A DNA stretch of 53,309 nt from Frigoribacterium sp. Leaf186 (GCF_001423905.1 NZ_LMPQ01000001.1:900808-954116), one strand, 5' to 3'. Numbered from the stretch's first letter, positions 1 to 10,457 are shown. The notes: a model not told the origin generated them from the sequence alone. Program-made: numbers and translations.

Positions 1-73
1 CCTCCATGCCGCCGATCCCCTCCCGCCACCGTCGCCGGTGAGGCTCGCACCACGAGCAGTCCGAGGAGGACCG

Positions 74-1216
74 ATGCGAGTCGTGATCGTGACCGAGAGC
101 TTCCTGCCCACCGTCAACGGGGTCACCACCAGCGTGTTGCGCGTGCTCGACCACCTGGCCCGACGAGGGCACGAGGCCCTCGTCATCGCGCCGGCCGGAC
201 GAGGCACGACGAGCTACGCGGGCTTCCCGGTGCACCGGGTGCCCTCGGTGGCCTACCGTCAGTTCCCCGTGGGACTGCCGAACCCCCAGGTCGCCGCCGC
301 CATCGCCGGCTTCCGGCCGGACGTGGTCCACGTCGCCTCGCCGTTCCTGCTCGGGGCCCAGGCCATCGCCGCCGCCGCCCGCCTCGGCGTGCCCTCGGTG
401 GCCGTGTTCCAGACCGACGTCGCCCGGTACGCGGGCACGAACGGCCTCGGGCTCGGCTCGGCCGTCGCCTGGCGGCTCGTGCGCCGCATCCACGACCAGG
501 CGACGACGACGCTCGTCCCCTCGCGCGCCTCCCTGCGTGACCTCGAGACGGCGGGCGTCCGTCGACTCGAGACGTGGGGTCGCGGGGTCGACTCGGCCCT
601 GTTCCACCCGAACCGGAAGTCCAGCGACGCCGTCCGGTCGCTTCGCGGCTCGTGGGGGGCACCCGACCAGGTGCTCGTGGGCTACGTGGGCCGCCTGGCT
701 CCCGAGAAACAGGTCGAGCGGCTCGCCGCCCTGCGCCCGCTGCGCGGCGCACGGCTCGTCGTCGTGGGCGGCGGGCCGTCGCTGCCCTCCCTCCGCCGCC
801 GCCTGCGACACCTCGACCCGGTCTTCACGGGCCCCCTGCACGGTGATCAGCTCGCCGACGCGTACGCGGCGCTCGACGTCTTCGTGCACACCGGGTCGAC
901 CGAGACCTTCGGTCAGACCGTGCAGGAGGCCCACGCCAGCGGGCTGCCCGTCCTGGCCCCTGCCGCCGGCGGACCCCTCGACCTGGTGCGCCACGGCGTC
1001 GACGGGTTCTTCTTCGACCCGCGCCACGACCACTCGCTGAGGCGCGGCGTGCGCACGCTGGTCGAATCGGACGAGCTGCGGGCCCGGTTCGGCGAGGCCG
1101 GGAGGCGCGCGGTCGTCGGACGCACGTGGGAGGCCCTCGGCGACGAGCTGGTCGAGCACTACCGACGCGCGACGGCGAGCGTCCGCGACGGGGCCGAGCG
1201 CGCCTCCGTCCGTTGA
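74..1216 (+). CDS. GT4-family glycosyltransferase (GDP-mannose-dependent mannosyltransferase-like)
   Basis: Predicted cytoplasmic or membrane-associated retaining glycosyltransferase of 380 residues. The N-terminal half opens with MRVVIVTESFLPTVNGV, the usual GT4 start with a glycine-rich acceptor-side loop. The C-terminal GT-B half has VGYVGRLAPEKQVE and the E-x7-E region STETFGQTVQEAHASGLPV, which binds the nucleotide sugar. The nearest named relatives are actinobacterial alpha-mannosyltransferases of the MgtA/PimB type, which build mannosylated glycolipids; the exact acceptor cannot be read from sequence. The ATG at 74 was chosen over an upstream in-frame ATG because GAGGAGGA lies at 63-70 and the conserved Rossmann start follows at once. 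It is monocistronic and ends about 170 bases before the sdh genes. Confidence 0.88.
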   Translation: MRVVIVTESFLPTVNGVTTSVLRVLDHLARRGHEALVIAPAGRGTTSYAGFPVHRVPSVAYRQFPVGLPNPQVAAAIAGFRPDVVHVASPFLLGAQAIAAAARLGVPSVAVFQTDVARYAGTNGLGLGSAVAWRLVRRIHDQATTTLVPSRASLRDLETAGVRRLETWGRGVDSALFHPNRKSSDAVRSLRGSWGAPDQVLVGYVGRLAPEKQVERLAALRPLRGARLVVVGGGPSLPSLRRRLRHLDPVFTGPLHGDQLADAYAALDVFVHTGSTETFGQTVQEAHASGLPVLAPAAGGPLDLVRHGVDGFFFDPRHDHSLRRGVRTLVESDELRARFGEAGRRAVVGRTWEALGDELVEHYRRATASVRDGAERASVR

Positions 1217-1290
1217 TCCCGTGGGCCCGTCTTGTCTCGACGTCGAACGACTTCGGCGGGGCGGGGCCGCGGCTCGTCGCGGCGGGAACG

Positions 1291-1296
1291 TAGACT
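1291..1296 (+). promoter_or_regulatory. Candidate -10 element for sdhCDAB
   Basis: TAGACT lies in the only stretch between the glycosyltransferase and sdhC that looks like a sigma-70 type -10 box. It predicts a start near 1303 and a leader of about 87 nt before the sdhC ATG. No convincing -35 is visible, which is common in actinobacteria. Confidence 0.4.
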
Positions 1297-1389
1297 GGAC
1301 GGGTTCTGAGAACGCCACCAGCGGACACGGCTGTCCCTCGTACCGACCGAGTGAGAGCGCATCCGCCCCATCCGCGAGGAGAAGTGCTC

Positions 1390-1842
1390 ATGGCCGAGCA
1401 GTCGACGGGAACGGTCGCATCACCGGCAGGCAGACCGGGTGCACCGAAGATCAGCGCGCCCAAGGCGCCCGGGAAGATCGCGGGCACCCTGTACCGGGGC
1501 CGTGAGGGCATGTGGTCGTGGGTGCTGCACCGCATCACCGGCGTGAGCATCTACTTCTTCCTGCTCGTGCACATCCTCGACACCGCCCTCGTGCGCATCA
1601 GCCCCGAGGCGTACAACGCGGTGATCGGCACCTACAAGAACCCGATCATGGGGCTCGGCGAGACCGGCCTCGTGGCGGCGATCCTGTTCCACGCCCTGAA
1701 CGGCCTGCGCATCATCCTGATCGACTTCTGGGGCCCGGGCACCAAGTACCAGCGCGTGATGTTCTGGGTCGTCATCGGCCTCGCCGTGGTCCTGTTCGCC
1801 GGCTTCGCGCCGCGTCACCTGATGAACGTCTTCTCGGAGTAG
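1390..1842 (+). CDS. sdhC: Succinate dehydrogenase cytochrome b556 subunit
   Basis: Membrane anchor of complex II, 150 residues, which passes electrons from succinate oxidation to quinone. The sequence has the SdhC signature LHRITGVSIYFFLLVHILD (HR-x-TG plus a helix histidine for heme b) and three hydrophobic helices at about residues 45-70, 90-110 and 125-143. The N-terminal 30 residues are polar and Ala/Pro/Gly-rich. The ATG at 1390 follows GAGGAGAAG at 1375-1383; an in-frame ATG upstream lacks such a site. It is the first gene of the sdhCDAB operon, and sdhD starts 4 nt after its stop. Confidence 0.95.
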   Translation: MAEQSTGTVASPAGRPGAPKISAPKAPGKIAGTLYRGREGMWSWVLHRITGVSIYFFLLVHILDTALVRISPEAYNAVIGTYKNPIMGLGETGLVAAILFHALNGLRIILIDFWGPGTKYQRVMFWVVIGLAVVLFAGFAPRHLMNVFSE

Positions 1843-1846
1843 AGCC

Positions 1847-2296
1847 ATGACCACCCAGACCGTCGAAGCCCCGCGCTCGGCCCGCACGGCCCAGCGCTCC
1901 ACCAACTACGAGAAGTGGGGCTGGATCTACATGCGCGCCAGCGGACTGCTGCTCGTCGTGCTCGTGTTCGGCCACCTCTTCATCAACCTGCTCGCGAGCG
2001 AGGGTGGCGTCAAGGCCATCGACTTCGCCTTCGTCGCCGGCAAGTGGGCCAGCCCCTTCTGGCAGGTGTACGACACGCTGCTGCTCTGGCTCGCACTGAT
2101 CCACGGCACCAACGGCATGCGCACCATCGTGAACGACTACGTCTCGAAGCCCACGGTCCGCAAGGTGCTGCTCGTCACCTTGCTCGTGTCGACGGCCGTC
2201 CTGCTCGTGCTCGGCACGCTCGTGATCTACACCTTCGACCCGTGCCCCGCGAACGCCCCGGCCGACCTGCTGCCGTCGTTCTGCACCGCCGGCTGA
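1847..2296 (+). CDS. sdhD: Succinate dehydrogenase hydrophobic membrane anchor subunit
   Basis: Second membrane anchor of complex II, 149 residues with three transmembrane helices. The first helix holds [15 protein letters not shown] with a conserved histidine (probable heme or quinone site). The second ends in [18 protein letters not shown], typical of actinobacterial SdhD. The C-terminal end [19 protein letters not shown] lies after the last helix. It sits between sdhC and sdhA, with only 4 nt to sdhC, so translation is probably coupled. Confidence 0.94.
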   Translation: MTTQTVEAPRSARTAQRSTNYEKWGWIYMRASGLLLVVLVFGHLFINLLASEGGVKAIDFAFVAGKWASPFWQVYDTLLLWLALIHGTNGMRTIVNDYVSKPTVRKVLLVTLLVSTAVLLVLGTLVIYTFDPCPANAPADLLPSFCTAG

Positions 2297-2354
2297 CCAC
2301 CCGGCCCACCGCCCGCTCCGGCCACCGGCCGCACGTCCCCCACCGGAAAGAACC

Positions 2355-4163
<1,809 letters not shown>

Positions 4164-4164
4164 C

Positions 4165-4920
4165 ATGAGCACCGCTGTCCTCGAGAACAAGCCCCAGGGC
4201 TCCGACGCCGTCCCCACGTTCACGGCCACCCTCATCATCCGGCGCTTCGACCCCGAGGTCGACGACGAGCCCCGCTGGCAGGACTTCGACGTCCAGGTGC
4301 TGCCGACCGACCGTGTCCTCGACGCGCTGCACCAGATCAAGTGGGAGCAGGACGGTTCGTTGACCTTCCGCCGCTCGTGCGCCCACGGCGTCTGCGGTTC
4401 CGACGCCATGCGCATCAACGGCCGCAACCGCCTGGCCTGCAAGACCCTCATCAAGGACCTCGACATCTCGCAGCCGATCTACGTCGAGGCCATCAAGGGT
4501 CTGCCCCTCGAGAAGGACCTCGTCGTCGACATGGAGCCCTTCTTCCAGTCGTACCGCGAGATCCAGCCGTTCCTGATGGCCTCGTCGAAGCCCGAGAAGG
4601 AGCGCCTGCAGAGCGCCACCCAGCGTGAGCGCTTCGACGACACGACCAAGTGCATCCTGTGCGCCGCGTGCACCTCGAGCTGCCCGGTCTTCTGGACCGA
4701 CGGCCAGTACTTCGGTCCCGCGGCGATCGTCAACGCCCACCGCTTCATCTTCGACTCGCGTGACGAGGGGGCCCAGGTGCGCCTCGACATCCTCAACGAC
4801 AAAGAGGGCGTCTGGCGCTGCCGCACCACCTTCAACTGCACGGAGGCGTGCCCTCGTGGCATCCAGGTGACCCAGGCCATCGCCGAGGTCAAGCAGGCCG
4901 TGCTGCGCGGACGCGCCTGA
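4165..4920 (+). CDS. sdhB: Succinate dehydrogenase iron-sulfur subunit
   Basis: Electron-transfer subunit of complex II, 251 residues. The N-terminal ferredoxin domain binds [2Fe-2S] with SCAHGVCGSD...LAC; an Asp stands at the third ligand position, as in E. coli SdhB. The C-terminal domain has CILCAACTSSCP and CRTTFNCTEACPRG for the [4Fe-4S] and [3Fe-4S] clusters. It is the last gene of sdhCDAB and is followed by a strong hairpin. Confidence 0.97.
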   Translation: MSTAVLENKPQGSDAVPTFTATLIIRRFDPEVDDEPRWQDFDVQVLPTDRVLDALHQIKWEQDGSLTFRRSCAHGVCGSDAMRINGRNRLACKTLIKDLDISQPIYVEAIKGLPLEKDLVVDMEPFFQSYREIQPFLMASSKPEKERLQSATQRERFDDTTKCILCAACTSSCPVFWTDGQYFGPAAIVNAHRFIFDSRDEGAQVRLDILNDKEGVWRCRTTFNCTEACPRGIQVTQAIAEVKQAVLRGRA

Positions 4921-4942
4921 CCCCACCCTGCCGATCACGAAC

Positions 4943-4973
4943 GAGGGCCCGACCACCTGGTGGTCGGGCCCTC
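4943..4973 (+). terminator. Terminator hairpin after sdhB
   Basis: Perfect 15-bp inverted repeat (4943-4957 with 4959-4973) starting 22 nt after the sdhB stop. The arms nearly touch, so the innermost pairs must open to form the loop. No long T-run follows, as usual in this GC-rich group. It separates the sdh operon from the convergent minus-strand gene ending at 5005, so it may act in both directions. Confidence 0.8.
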
Positions 4974-5004
4974 GTCCGTCGTCCTCGACGTCGCCCTCGA
5001 CCGG

Positions 5005-5352
5005 TCAGTCGTCCTCGACGATGCAGGCGGCCTCGAGGGCCAGGGCCAGTCGCAGGGCGACCGAGACGCCGGCCTCGCCCGCGTCGCCCAGCGGGGCGAC
5101 GGCGTCGATCCAGAAGACCGGGAGGCGCACCGTCGGCGGGTCCGGCAGCAGTCGGTCGATCTCGCCCGCGTCGGTCAGCTCGGCCGCCTGGTACACCGTC
5201 AGAAGGGGAACGCCACCCGCCGCGAAGACCTGGAGGGCGTCGCCACCGTCGATCTCTCGGACGCCAAGCGAGTCGTCGACGGCACGGGCCGCGCTGACGA
5301 GGTCGAGCTGGTCGTAGACGTGCGGGCTCAAGATGGTGATGTCGCGGGGCAT
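5005..5352 (-). CDS. Small conserved-looking protein of unknown function
   Basis: A 115-residue soluble protein beginning MPRDITILSPHVYDQ and ending in the acidic IVEDD. It has no membrane segment or signal peptide. I do not recognise the family. The start was chosen because the upstream gene's TGA overlaps this ATG by one base (TGATG at 5350-5354), which implies translational coupling, and because reading further upstream in this frame gives only Arg-rich shadow sequence. It probably acts with the protein encoded just upstream; both are rich in Val, Asp and Ala and lack recognisable catalytic motifs. Confidence 0.75.
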   Translation of the reverse strand: MPRDITILSPHVYDQLDLVSAARAVDDSLGVREIDGGDALQVFAAGGVPLLTVYQAAELTDAGEIDRLLPDPPTVRLPVFWIDAVAPLGDAGEAGVSVALRLALALEAACIVEDD

Positions 5353-6467
5353 CAGGCCTCGTCCTCGGAGGGCCCGTCGCCCTCGAGAGTGCTCTCGTGC
5401 AGCAGGTCGAGTTCGTGCAGGTCTTCTTCCCACGCCTGCAGCAACGGGCTGGCGACGAGTTGTGCGAGCCGCTCGGGGCCGACAGCCTCGAGGGTGCGGT
5501 GCAGGGCGTTCCAGCCGGAGGTGCCCGCGTCGCCCAGGGGGACGACGAACGCCGGCAGTCGCGGACGCCCGACGACCACGACGGGGCGTTCGGCGTCCAA
5601 CGTCGACCGCTCGAGGCCGAGGCGTCGCACCGACGGGGCCCCGATCAAGAGGGCGACCGGGTTGGGCGGTGGGTACGTGACGGCGCGGACGCACCGGTCG
5701 GACTCGCCCTCGCGCGCGATGACCAGCGCGAAGGTGGGCAGCGACGAGCGGGCGATCTCGGCGAGGGCGTCGGTCAGCCGTGCGATCGCCTCGTCGAGCG
5801 ACCCGTCGGTCACGTCGACCGTCACGGCCGTGGTCTCTTCGATGCCGTGGTCGGTGACCCGGGCGGTGACGGTCGCCGACAGGTGCGGGCCCTCGACCAC
5901 GACCCGGACCGTCTCGGGGGCCTCGTGGCGCGCGTGCTGGGTGAGGACCCAGCGGTCCCAGGCGTGGACGAGGGGCTCGGTCGCTCCCCACCGGGTAGGG
6001 AAGGAGCCCGAGGCGGCGGCCGCCAGGGTCTCGAGCGCGCCTCCCAGGCTCGTGTCGTGCGAGGCACGGTGCAGCACGGTGAGGTCGACGCTCAGCTGGC
6101 AGGTGGTGTCGACGGCGTCCGCGATGACCGGCAGCCGCTCGGCCGCGGGCGCGTCGACGGCGGACGCGTCGAGCTCGGCGGCCGCCGCGTCGACGTCGTC
6201 GTAGGGCACGCCCGTGAGCCCGTCGCGGAGCCGGTCGGCGTCGTCGTGGACAGCCCAGACTCCCCCGGCGGCGACCAGGGCGGCCCGGAGGCCGACGGTG
6301 AGCCGTGACCGCTCGCTGGTGACGAGCACCACCCGGCGCCCCGACGCGGGCCGACCGAGGAGGTCCGCCAGCGGACGGCTGAGTCGGACGACGCGGGCCC
6401 TGCTGTCGACACGGACCGCTCGCGACGAGATCGCGTCGACCAACGGGTGTCGGATAGGGGTGCCCAC
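5352..6467 (-). CDS. Unrecognised soluble protein, tentatively DUF6177-like
   Basis: A 371-residue soluble protein from the GTG at 6467; the frame stays open to 6539, but that stretch is Pro/Arg-rich and looks non-coding. The segment RRVVLVTSERSRLTVGLRAALVAAGGVW suggests an alpha/beta fold. TVTARVTDHGIEETTAVTVDVTDGSLDEAIARL and VALLIGAPSVRRLGLER are further conserved-looking blocks. I tentatively recall similar actinobacterial proteins labelled DUF6177, but cannot confirm this. The start is uncertain: only a distant GGAG precedes it. It is coupled to the 115-residue gene downstream and diverges from the gene at 6656. Confidence 0.65.
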   Translation of the reverse strand: MGTPIRHPLVDAISSRAVRVDSRARVVRLSRPLADLLGRPASGRRVVLVTSERSRLTVGLRAALVAAGGVWAVHDDADRLRDGLTGVPYDDVDAAAAELDASAVDAPAAERLPVIADAVDTTCQLSVDLTVLHRASHDTSLGGALETLAAAASGSFPTRWGATEPLVHAWDRWVLTQHARHEAPETVRVVVEGPHLSATVTARVTDHGIEETTAVTVDVTDGSLDEAIARLTDALAEIARSSLPTFALVIAREGESDRCVRAVTYPPPNPVALLIGAPSVRRLGLERSTLDAERPVVVVGRPRLPAFVVPLGDAGTSGWNALHRTLEAVGPERLAQLVASPLLQAWEEDLHELDLLHESTLEGDGPSEDEA

Positions 6468-6596
6468 CCGTCGAGTCTGCTCCGTGGGGGGCCGCGGTGA
6501 CCGGATGCACGGCGGACTCGGACGTGCGCGGCCCGGCACAGCCCGGGCGGCCTAGGCTGGGTCATCGTCATCGCCACCGACCCCGAGAGGCATGCC

Positions 6597-6659
6597 ATGG
6601 ACGACGTCCGACGTCTCGACCGACGGCCCTCCGCGGTCGTCGCCCGGCCGATCTCGTGA
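6597..6659 (+). CDS. Possible 20-residue leader ORF coupled to the next gene
   Basis: ATG at 6597 has a good ribosome site (GAGAGG at 6585-6590) and lies behind a -10-like TAGGCT at 6553-6558. It reads a short Arg-rich peptide (MDDVRRLDRRPSAVVARPIS) and stops at TGA 6657-6659, which overlaps a GTG at 6656 opening the longer frame. This is the layout of a coupled leader. The alternative is a frameshift joining it to the next gene. Confidence 0.3.
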   Translation: MDDVRRLDRRPSAVVARPIS

Positions 6660-7399
6660 GGCGGCGTCCGTACCGCAACGGTGAGCGGCCCGACGACCAG
6701 CGAGAACGCCGTCGTGCCTTCGGCGCCGCCCTCCGCACGCGGCCGCCCGTCCGGCCGTCCGCCGAGCGCGACATGGGGCGTGCCCTGGCCCGACTCGACG
6801 AGCTCGTGGAGAAAGCCCTCACCTCGGGCGAGCACGACCGCCTGCTCGACGAGACGCGGGTCTCGACCTGGCCTCGAGAGTTGGACGCCGTCGTCTCGGT
6901 GGTCGTCGAGAGGCTCGACCCGCCACCGTCGGTGGACCGTGCCGCGGTCGCGGCCGCCGTCGCCGACAACCTGGAGGCGCGGTTCGGCCTCCGCCCCGGA
7001 GCCTCGCCGACCGAGCGGTCCGTCGTGCTCTGGCAGTCCGTCGCCGGCGCCGACTCCCGGCTCGCAGAGACCGGCTGGGAGCGCGACGTCCTCTCGGACG
7101 ACCGGGAGGCGCTGGCCGAGTTCTTCGCGTCGGACGGCGACCCGGTGCGGGCGCGCCTGACACGGTCGTCGGGTCGGCTGCACCTCGAGCTGCGAGGGAC
7201 GAACGCACCGGTCGGCGACCGGTCGTCGTCGTACGCCGTGTTGTCGCGGTCGAGCGCGCTCGTGCTGGTCGACGATCCGCGCGGCCTCGTGTCGGTGCTC
7301 GACGACGACGCGGCCGCCGCGATCCGCGACGCGGTCGTGGCCTGGGGCGACCTCGCCGACCACCTGGACGAGCGACGAGCGGAGATCGGCGCCCGCTGA
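6656..7399 (+). CDS. Hypothetical protein, unknown function
   Basis: Up to 247 residues from the GTG at 6656; an ATG at 6773 would give 208. The N-terminal 40 residues are highly basic. Then come an amphipathic helix region (DMGRALARLDELVEKALTSGEHDRLLDET) and a mixed alpha/beta C-terminal half rich in Val, Asp and Arg. There is no signal peptide, membrane segment or known catalytic motif, and I do not recognise it. It diverges from the unrecognised minus-strand pair at 5005-6467, so the three may form one functional unit. A convergent terminator follows at 7434-7456. Confidence 0.6.
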   Translation: MRRRPYRNGERPDDQRERRRAFGAALRTRPPVRPSAERDMGRALARLDELVEKALTSGEHDRLLDETRVSTWPRELDAVVSVVVERLDPPPSVDRAAVAAAVADNLEARFGLRPGASPTERSVVLWQSVAGADSRLAETGWERDVLSDDREALAEFFASDGDPVRARLTRSSGRLHLELRGTNAPVGDRSSSYAVLSRSSALVLVDDPRGLVSVLDDDAAAAIRDAVVAWGDLADHLDERRAEIGAR

Positions 7400-7433
7400 T
7401 CAGCACCCGCTGATCGGCCCGCGAGCGGATCGA

Positions 7434-7456
7434 GGCGGCCCCTCGGCGGGGCCGCC
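7434..7456. terminator. Bidirectional terminator hairpin
   Basis: A 9-bp perfect GC stem (7434-7442 with 7448-7456, loop TCGGC) lies between the convergent hypothetical gene ending at 7399 and ptsI ending at 7462, the expected place for a shared terminator. Confidence 0.6.
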
Positions 7457-7461
7457 CGGAC

Positions 7462-9111
7462 TCAGACGGTGACGGCCTCGGCGGCCGCTCGTGCCCCGGC
7501 CGCGGTGGTCGCCGCGACGGCTGCGGTCGCCAGTTCGCGTGCCTGCTCGAGCGTGTAGCGCGACAGCTCGAGCCGGACGTCGGCCAGCGCGGCCGGCGTC
7601 ATCGAGAGGGTCGTCGCCCCGAGGCCGACCAGCACGACGGCCAGCAGCGGATCCGCCGCGGCCTCACCGCAGATGCCCACGGGCTTGCCCGCCTCGGCTC
7701 CGGCGTCGCCCAGCGACTTGACCAGGCGCAGCACGGCCGGGTGCCACGGGTCCTGGTACGACGCCACCGAGCCCAGCATGCGGTCGGCCGCCATCGTGTA
7801 CTGGGTGAGGTCGTTCGTGCCGACGCTGACGAAGTCGGCCGTGGCGAAGATCTGGTCGGCGAGCACGGCGAGCGAGGGCACCTCGGCCATCACGCCGACG
7901 GTCTTCAGCCCGAGCTCGCGGCCGAGCGTGACGAAGTACTCGGTCTCTTCGGCGTCGCTGACCATGGGAGCCATGACCCAGAGGTCGGCGGTCGTCGCGG
8001 CCTGCGCCGCCGCCAGGGCGGTCAACTGGTCGCGCAGGATGTCTTCTTTGACCCGGAGCGCCCGCAGGCCGCGCAAGCCGAGGGCGGGGTTCTCCTCGTG
8101 GGCGTCGTTCAAGAAGCTGAGCGGCTTGTCGGCGCCCGCGTCGAGGGCCCGCACGACGACCTTCTTGCCGGGGAACGCCTCGAGCAGGGCGGTGTAGCTG
8201 CTGGTCTGGCTCTCGACGGTCGGGGCGCTCGAGTTGCCGAGGAAGAGGAACTCGGTGCGGAACAGGCCGACGCCCTCGGCACCGAGCTCGATCGCGCCCG
8301 CGGCCTCGGCCGGTGCGCCCAGGTTCGCGAGCAGCGGGACGGCGTGGCCGTCGGCGAGGGCACCCTCGGTCAGGGGCGCCGCGGCGGCGGCCGCACGGTC
8401 GGCGATGCGCTTCTCCGCCTCGGCGACCTCGTCGGGCGACGGGTCGACCGTGACGACGCCGCTCGCCGCGTCCGCGACGACGACCGTGCCGTCGGCGAGG
8501 TCGAGGGCTCCGGTCACGCCGACGATCGCGGGGATCGACTTCGACCGGGCGAGGATGGCCGTGTGCGAGGTGGGACCGCCGTCACGGGTGACGAGGGCGA
8601 GCACCTTGTCGAGGTCGAGCAGGGCGGTGTCGGCCGGCGCGAGGTCGGGGGCGACGAGGACGAACGGGGTGTCGCTCTCGGGCACGCCGGGGGCCGGCAC
8701 GCCGCGCAGCGAGGCGATGACGCGCTGGGCGACGTCGCCGAGGTCGGTCGCCCGCTCGGCCATGTAGCCGCCCATGCCGATCAAGAGGTCCTGGAAGGCG
8801 GCGAACGCCTCGTGGACGGCGCGCTCACCGGTGCGGCCGTCGTCGATGCGGGCCTTCACGTCGTCGGTGAGCGTGGGGTCCTGGGCCATCAGCGACTGCG
8901 CGTCGAGGACGTCCTTCGCCTCGCCACCGGCCTTCTCGCCGCGCGCGGTGAGGTCGGCCGCGACGGCCGACAGGGCCTTGAGCACGCCGTCGTACTCGAG
9001 GGCGGCGTCGGTCGTCCGGGGCGCGGTGCCCGGCTCGGGCAGCGGATCGGGCATCTTCTTGACGGGGCCGACGGCCACCCCACGTCCGACGCCAACGCCC
9101 TGTAGTGCCAC
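7462..9111 (-). CDS. ptsI: Phosphoenolpyruvate-protein phosphotransferase (PTS enzyme I)
   Basis: Cytosolic first enzyme of the sugar phosphotransferase system, moving phosphate from PEP to HPr; 549 residues, near the family length. The swivelling domain carries the phosphoryl histidine in GGPTSHTAILARS (H183). The C-terminal TIM barrel holds LFRTEFLF, EVPSLAVLADQI, SVGTNDLTQY and the active-site Cys in GICGEAA. GTG at 9111 was chosen because GAAGAGG precedes it by 6 nt and the conserved VALQGVGVGRGVAVGP start follows. No HPr or EII gene is adjacent, so it is stand-alone here and those partners must be elsewhere. Confidence 0.95.
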   Translation of the reverse strand: MALQGVGVGRGVAVGPVKKMPDPLPEPGTAPRTTDAALEYDGVLKALSAVAADLTARGEKAGGEAKDVLDAQSLMAQDPTLTDDVKARIDDGRTGERAVHEAFAAFQDLLIGMGGYMAERATDLGDVAQRVIASLRGVPAPGVPESDTPFVLVAPDLAPADTALLDLDKVLALVTRDGGPTSHTAILARSKSIPAIVGVTGALDLADGTVVVADAASGVVTVDPSPDEVAEAEKRIADRAAAAAAPLTEGALADGHAVPLLANLGAPAEAAGAIELGAEGVGLFRTEFLFLGNSSAPTVESQTSSYTALLEAFPGKKVVVRALDAGADKPLSFLNDAHEENPALGLRGLRALRVKEDILRDQLTALAAAQAATTADLWVMAPMVSDAEETEYFVTLGRELGLKTVGVMAEVPSLAVLADQIFATADFVSVGTNDLTQYTMAADRMLGSVASYQDPWHPAVLRLVKSLGDAGAEAGKPVGICGEAAADPLLAVVLVGLGATTLSMTPAALADVRLELSRYTLEQARELATAAVAATTAAGARAAAEAVTV

Positions 9112-9274
9112 GGTGAACCTCTTCGAGTCTCGATGGTGGAGACGTGCGGCAGGACGCCGGGCACGCTCACGGTCGGTCCATCGTAGACGGAACGCCCGGG
9201 CGTCCGGCCGGTGCGCACCACCGGGGGTGGCCGCGGCCTCGATCCCGACACCCGGACCGGGGCTCGCGCCCCCG

Positions 9275-9280
9275 TACCCT
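9275..9280 (+). promoter_or_regulatory. -10 element implying a leaderless YihY/BrkB transcript
   Basis: TACCCT ends 6 nt before the ATG at 9287, so transcription would begin at or next to the start codon. There is no AG-rich ribosome site in between, consistent with leaderless translation. Confidence 0.55.
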
Positions 9281-9286
9281 GGACCC

Positions 9287-10447
9287 ATGCGCGCGCCGTG
9301 GACCCGAGAACCGACGCCCGACCCGGCCGAGCCGGCCCGCGCCTCCTCGGCCGTCGGCCCGTCCGGGCGCGCCCGGCAGGCCGGGTCGCGCGTCGCCGGG
9401 TCGCGACCGACCCGGGTGCTGGCCCGGCACGTGACGTCGAAGGGGCCGCTGCTGGCGGCGGGCCTGACCTACCAGGCCCTCTTCGCCCTCTTCGCAGCGC
9501 TCTGGGTGGGCTTCTCGGTGGCGGGCTTCGTCGTCTCGGGGGACGAACTGCTGCGCGACGAGCTGATCGTCTTCATCCGGTCGGCCGTCCCCGGCCTGAT
9601 CCAGGACGCCGACGGCACGGGCGTCGTCGACCCCGAACTCCTGCTCGACGCGTCGGTGTTCGGCTGGACCGGCGCCGTGGCCCTCGTCGGCCTGCTCGTG
9701 TCGTCGATCACGTTGCTGGGCAGCATGCGCGACTGCGTGCGCATCGTGTTCCGGGCCCCCCAGCCGGTCACGCCGCTCGGTCGGCTGATCGTGCGCGACC
9801 TCGGGCTGGCGCTCTGTTTCGGAGCCGCCGTCGTGGTCTCGGCGACGCTCTCGCTGCTGAGCACCTCGGCGGTCTCTGGTCTGCTGGCCGGCGCCGGCGT
9901 CCCGGTCCGGTCGATCCTCGGCGAGACGACCCAGCGCGTGGTCGGGGTGCTGCTCGTCTTCGTCTTCGAGACCGCGGTGCTCGCCGTGCTCTTCCGGGTG
10001 CTGGCCGGGCTGCACATCCCCTTCCGGCGCCTCCTCTCGGGGGCGGTCATCGGGGCGGCCGGCTTCGTCTCTCTGACGCTCGTCGGCGGCGTCGTGCTGC
10101 GCGCCACGGGTTCGAACCCCCTGTTGGCCTCGTTCGCGGCGATCGTCGGACTGCTGATCGTGATCAACCTGCTCTGCCAGGTGCTGCTGCTCAGCGCCGG
10201 CTGGATCGCCGTCGGCATGGACGACCTCGGCGTGCACGCCGACCCGCATCAAGAGGCCGAACGCCTGCGCCGCCTCGAAGAGGACCGCCTGGCCGAGGAG
10301 GCGCGGACCCGGTCGCGTCGGGGCCGTCTCGTCGCCGGGGCCCGCGGCCTGCTCGCGCGGTCGCGGCGGGCCGTCCGCCCGGGTGACCCGCCCGACGTCC
10401 CGCCCACCGGCCCCTCGGTCGGCCCCGGCGACGGTGCCCGCCGCTAG
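9287..10447 (+). CDS. YihY/virulence factor BrkB family membrane protein
   Basis: Integral membrane protein of 386 residues. After a 45-residue charged cytoplasmic N-terminus comes the family start HVTSKGPLLAAGLTYQALFALFAALWVG, then about six transmembrane helices at residues 50-310, including RVLAGLHIPFRRLLSGAVIGA and the final IVINLLCQVLLLSAGW. The C-terminal 75 residues are charged (EAERLRRLEEDRLAEEARTRSRRGR) and then Pro-rich. The family is often annotated as RNase BN in error; its real role, possibly transport, is unsettled. It is transcribed divergently from ptsI. xthA follows 10 nt after its stop but seems to have its own -10 box. Confidence 0.88.
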   Translation: MRAPWTREPTPDPAEPARASSAVGPSGRARQAGSRVAGSRPTRVLARHVTSKGPLLAAGLTYQALFALFAALWVGFSVAGFVVSGDELLRDELIVFIRSAVPGLIQDADGTGVVDPELLLDASVFGWTGAVALVGLLVSSITLLGSMRDCVRIVFRAPQPVTPLGRLIVRDLGLALCFGAAVVVSATLSLLSTSAVSGLLAGAGVPVRSILGETTQRVVGVLLVFVFETAVLAVLFRVLAGLHIPFRRLLSGAVIGAAGFVSLTLVGGVVLRATGSNPLLASFAAIVGLLIVINLLCQVLLLSAGWIAVGMDDLGVHADPHQEAERLRRLEEDRLAEEARTRSRRGRLVAGARGLLARSRRAVRPGDPPDVPPTGPSVGPGDGARR

Positions 10448-10450
10448 TCT
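10445..10450 (+). promoter_or_regulatory. -10 element close to the xthA start
   Basis: TAGTCT ends 7 nt before the xthA ATG at 10458 and overlaps the stop codon of the upstream gene. The intervening GGAGCCC could also serve as a ribosome site for a transcript read through from upstream, so both modes are possible. Confidence 0.45.
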
Positions 10451-10457
10451 GGAGCCC

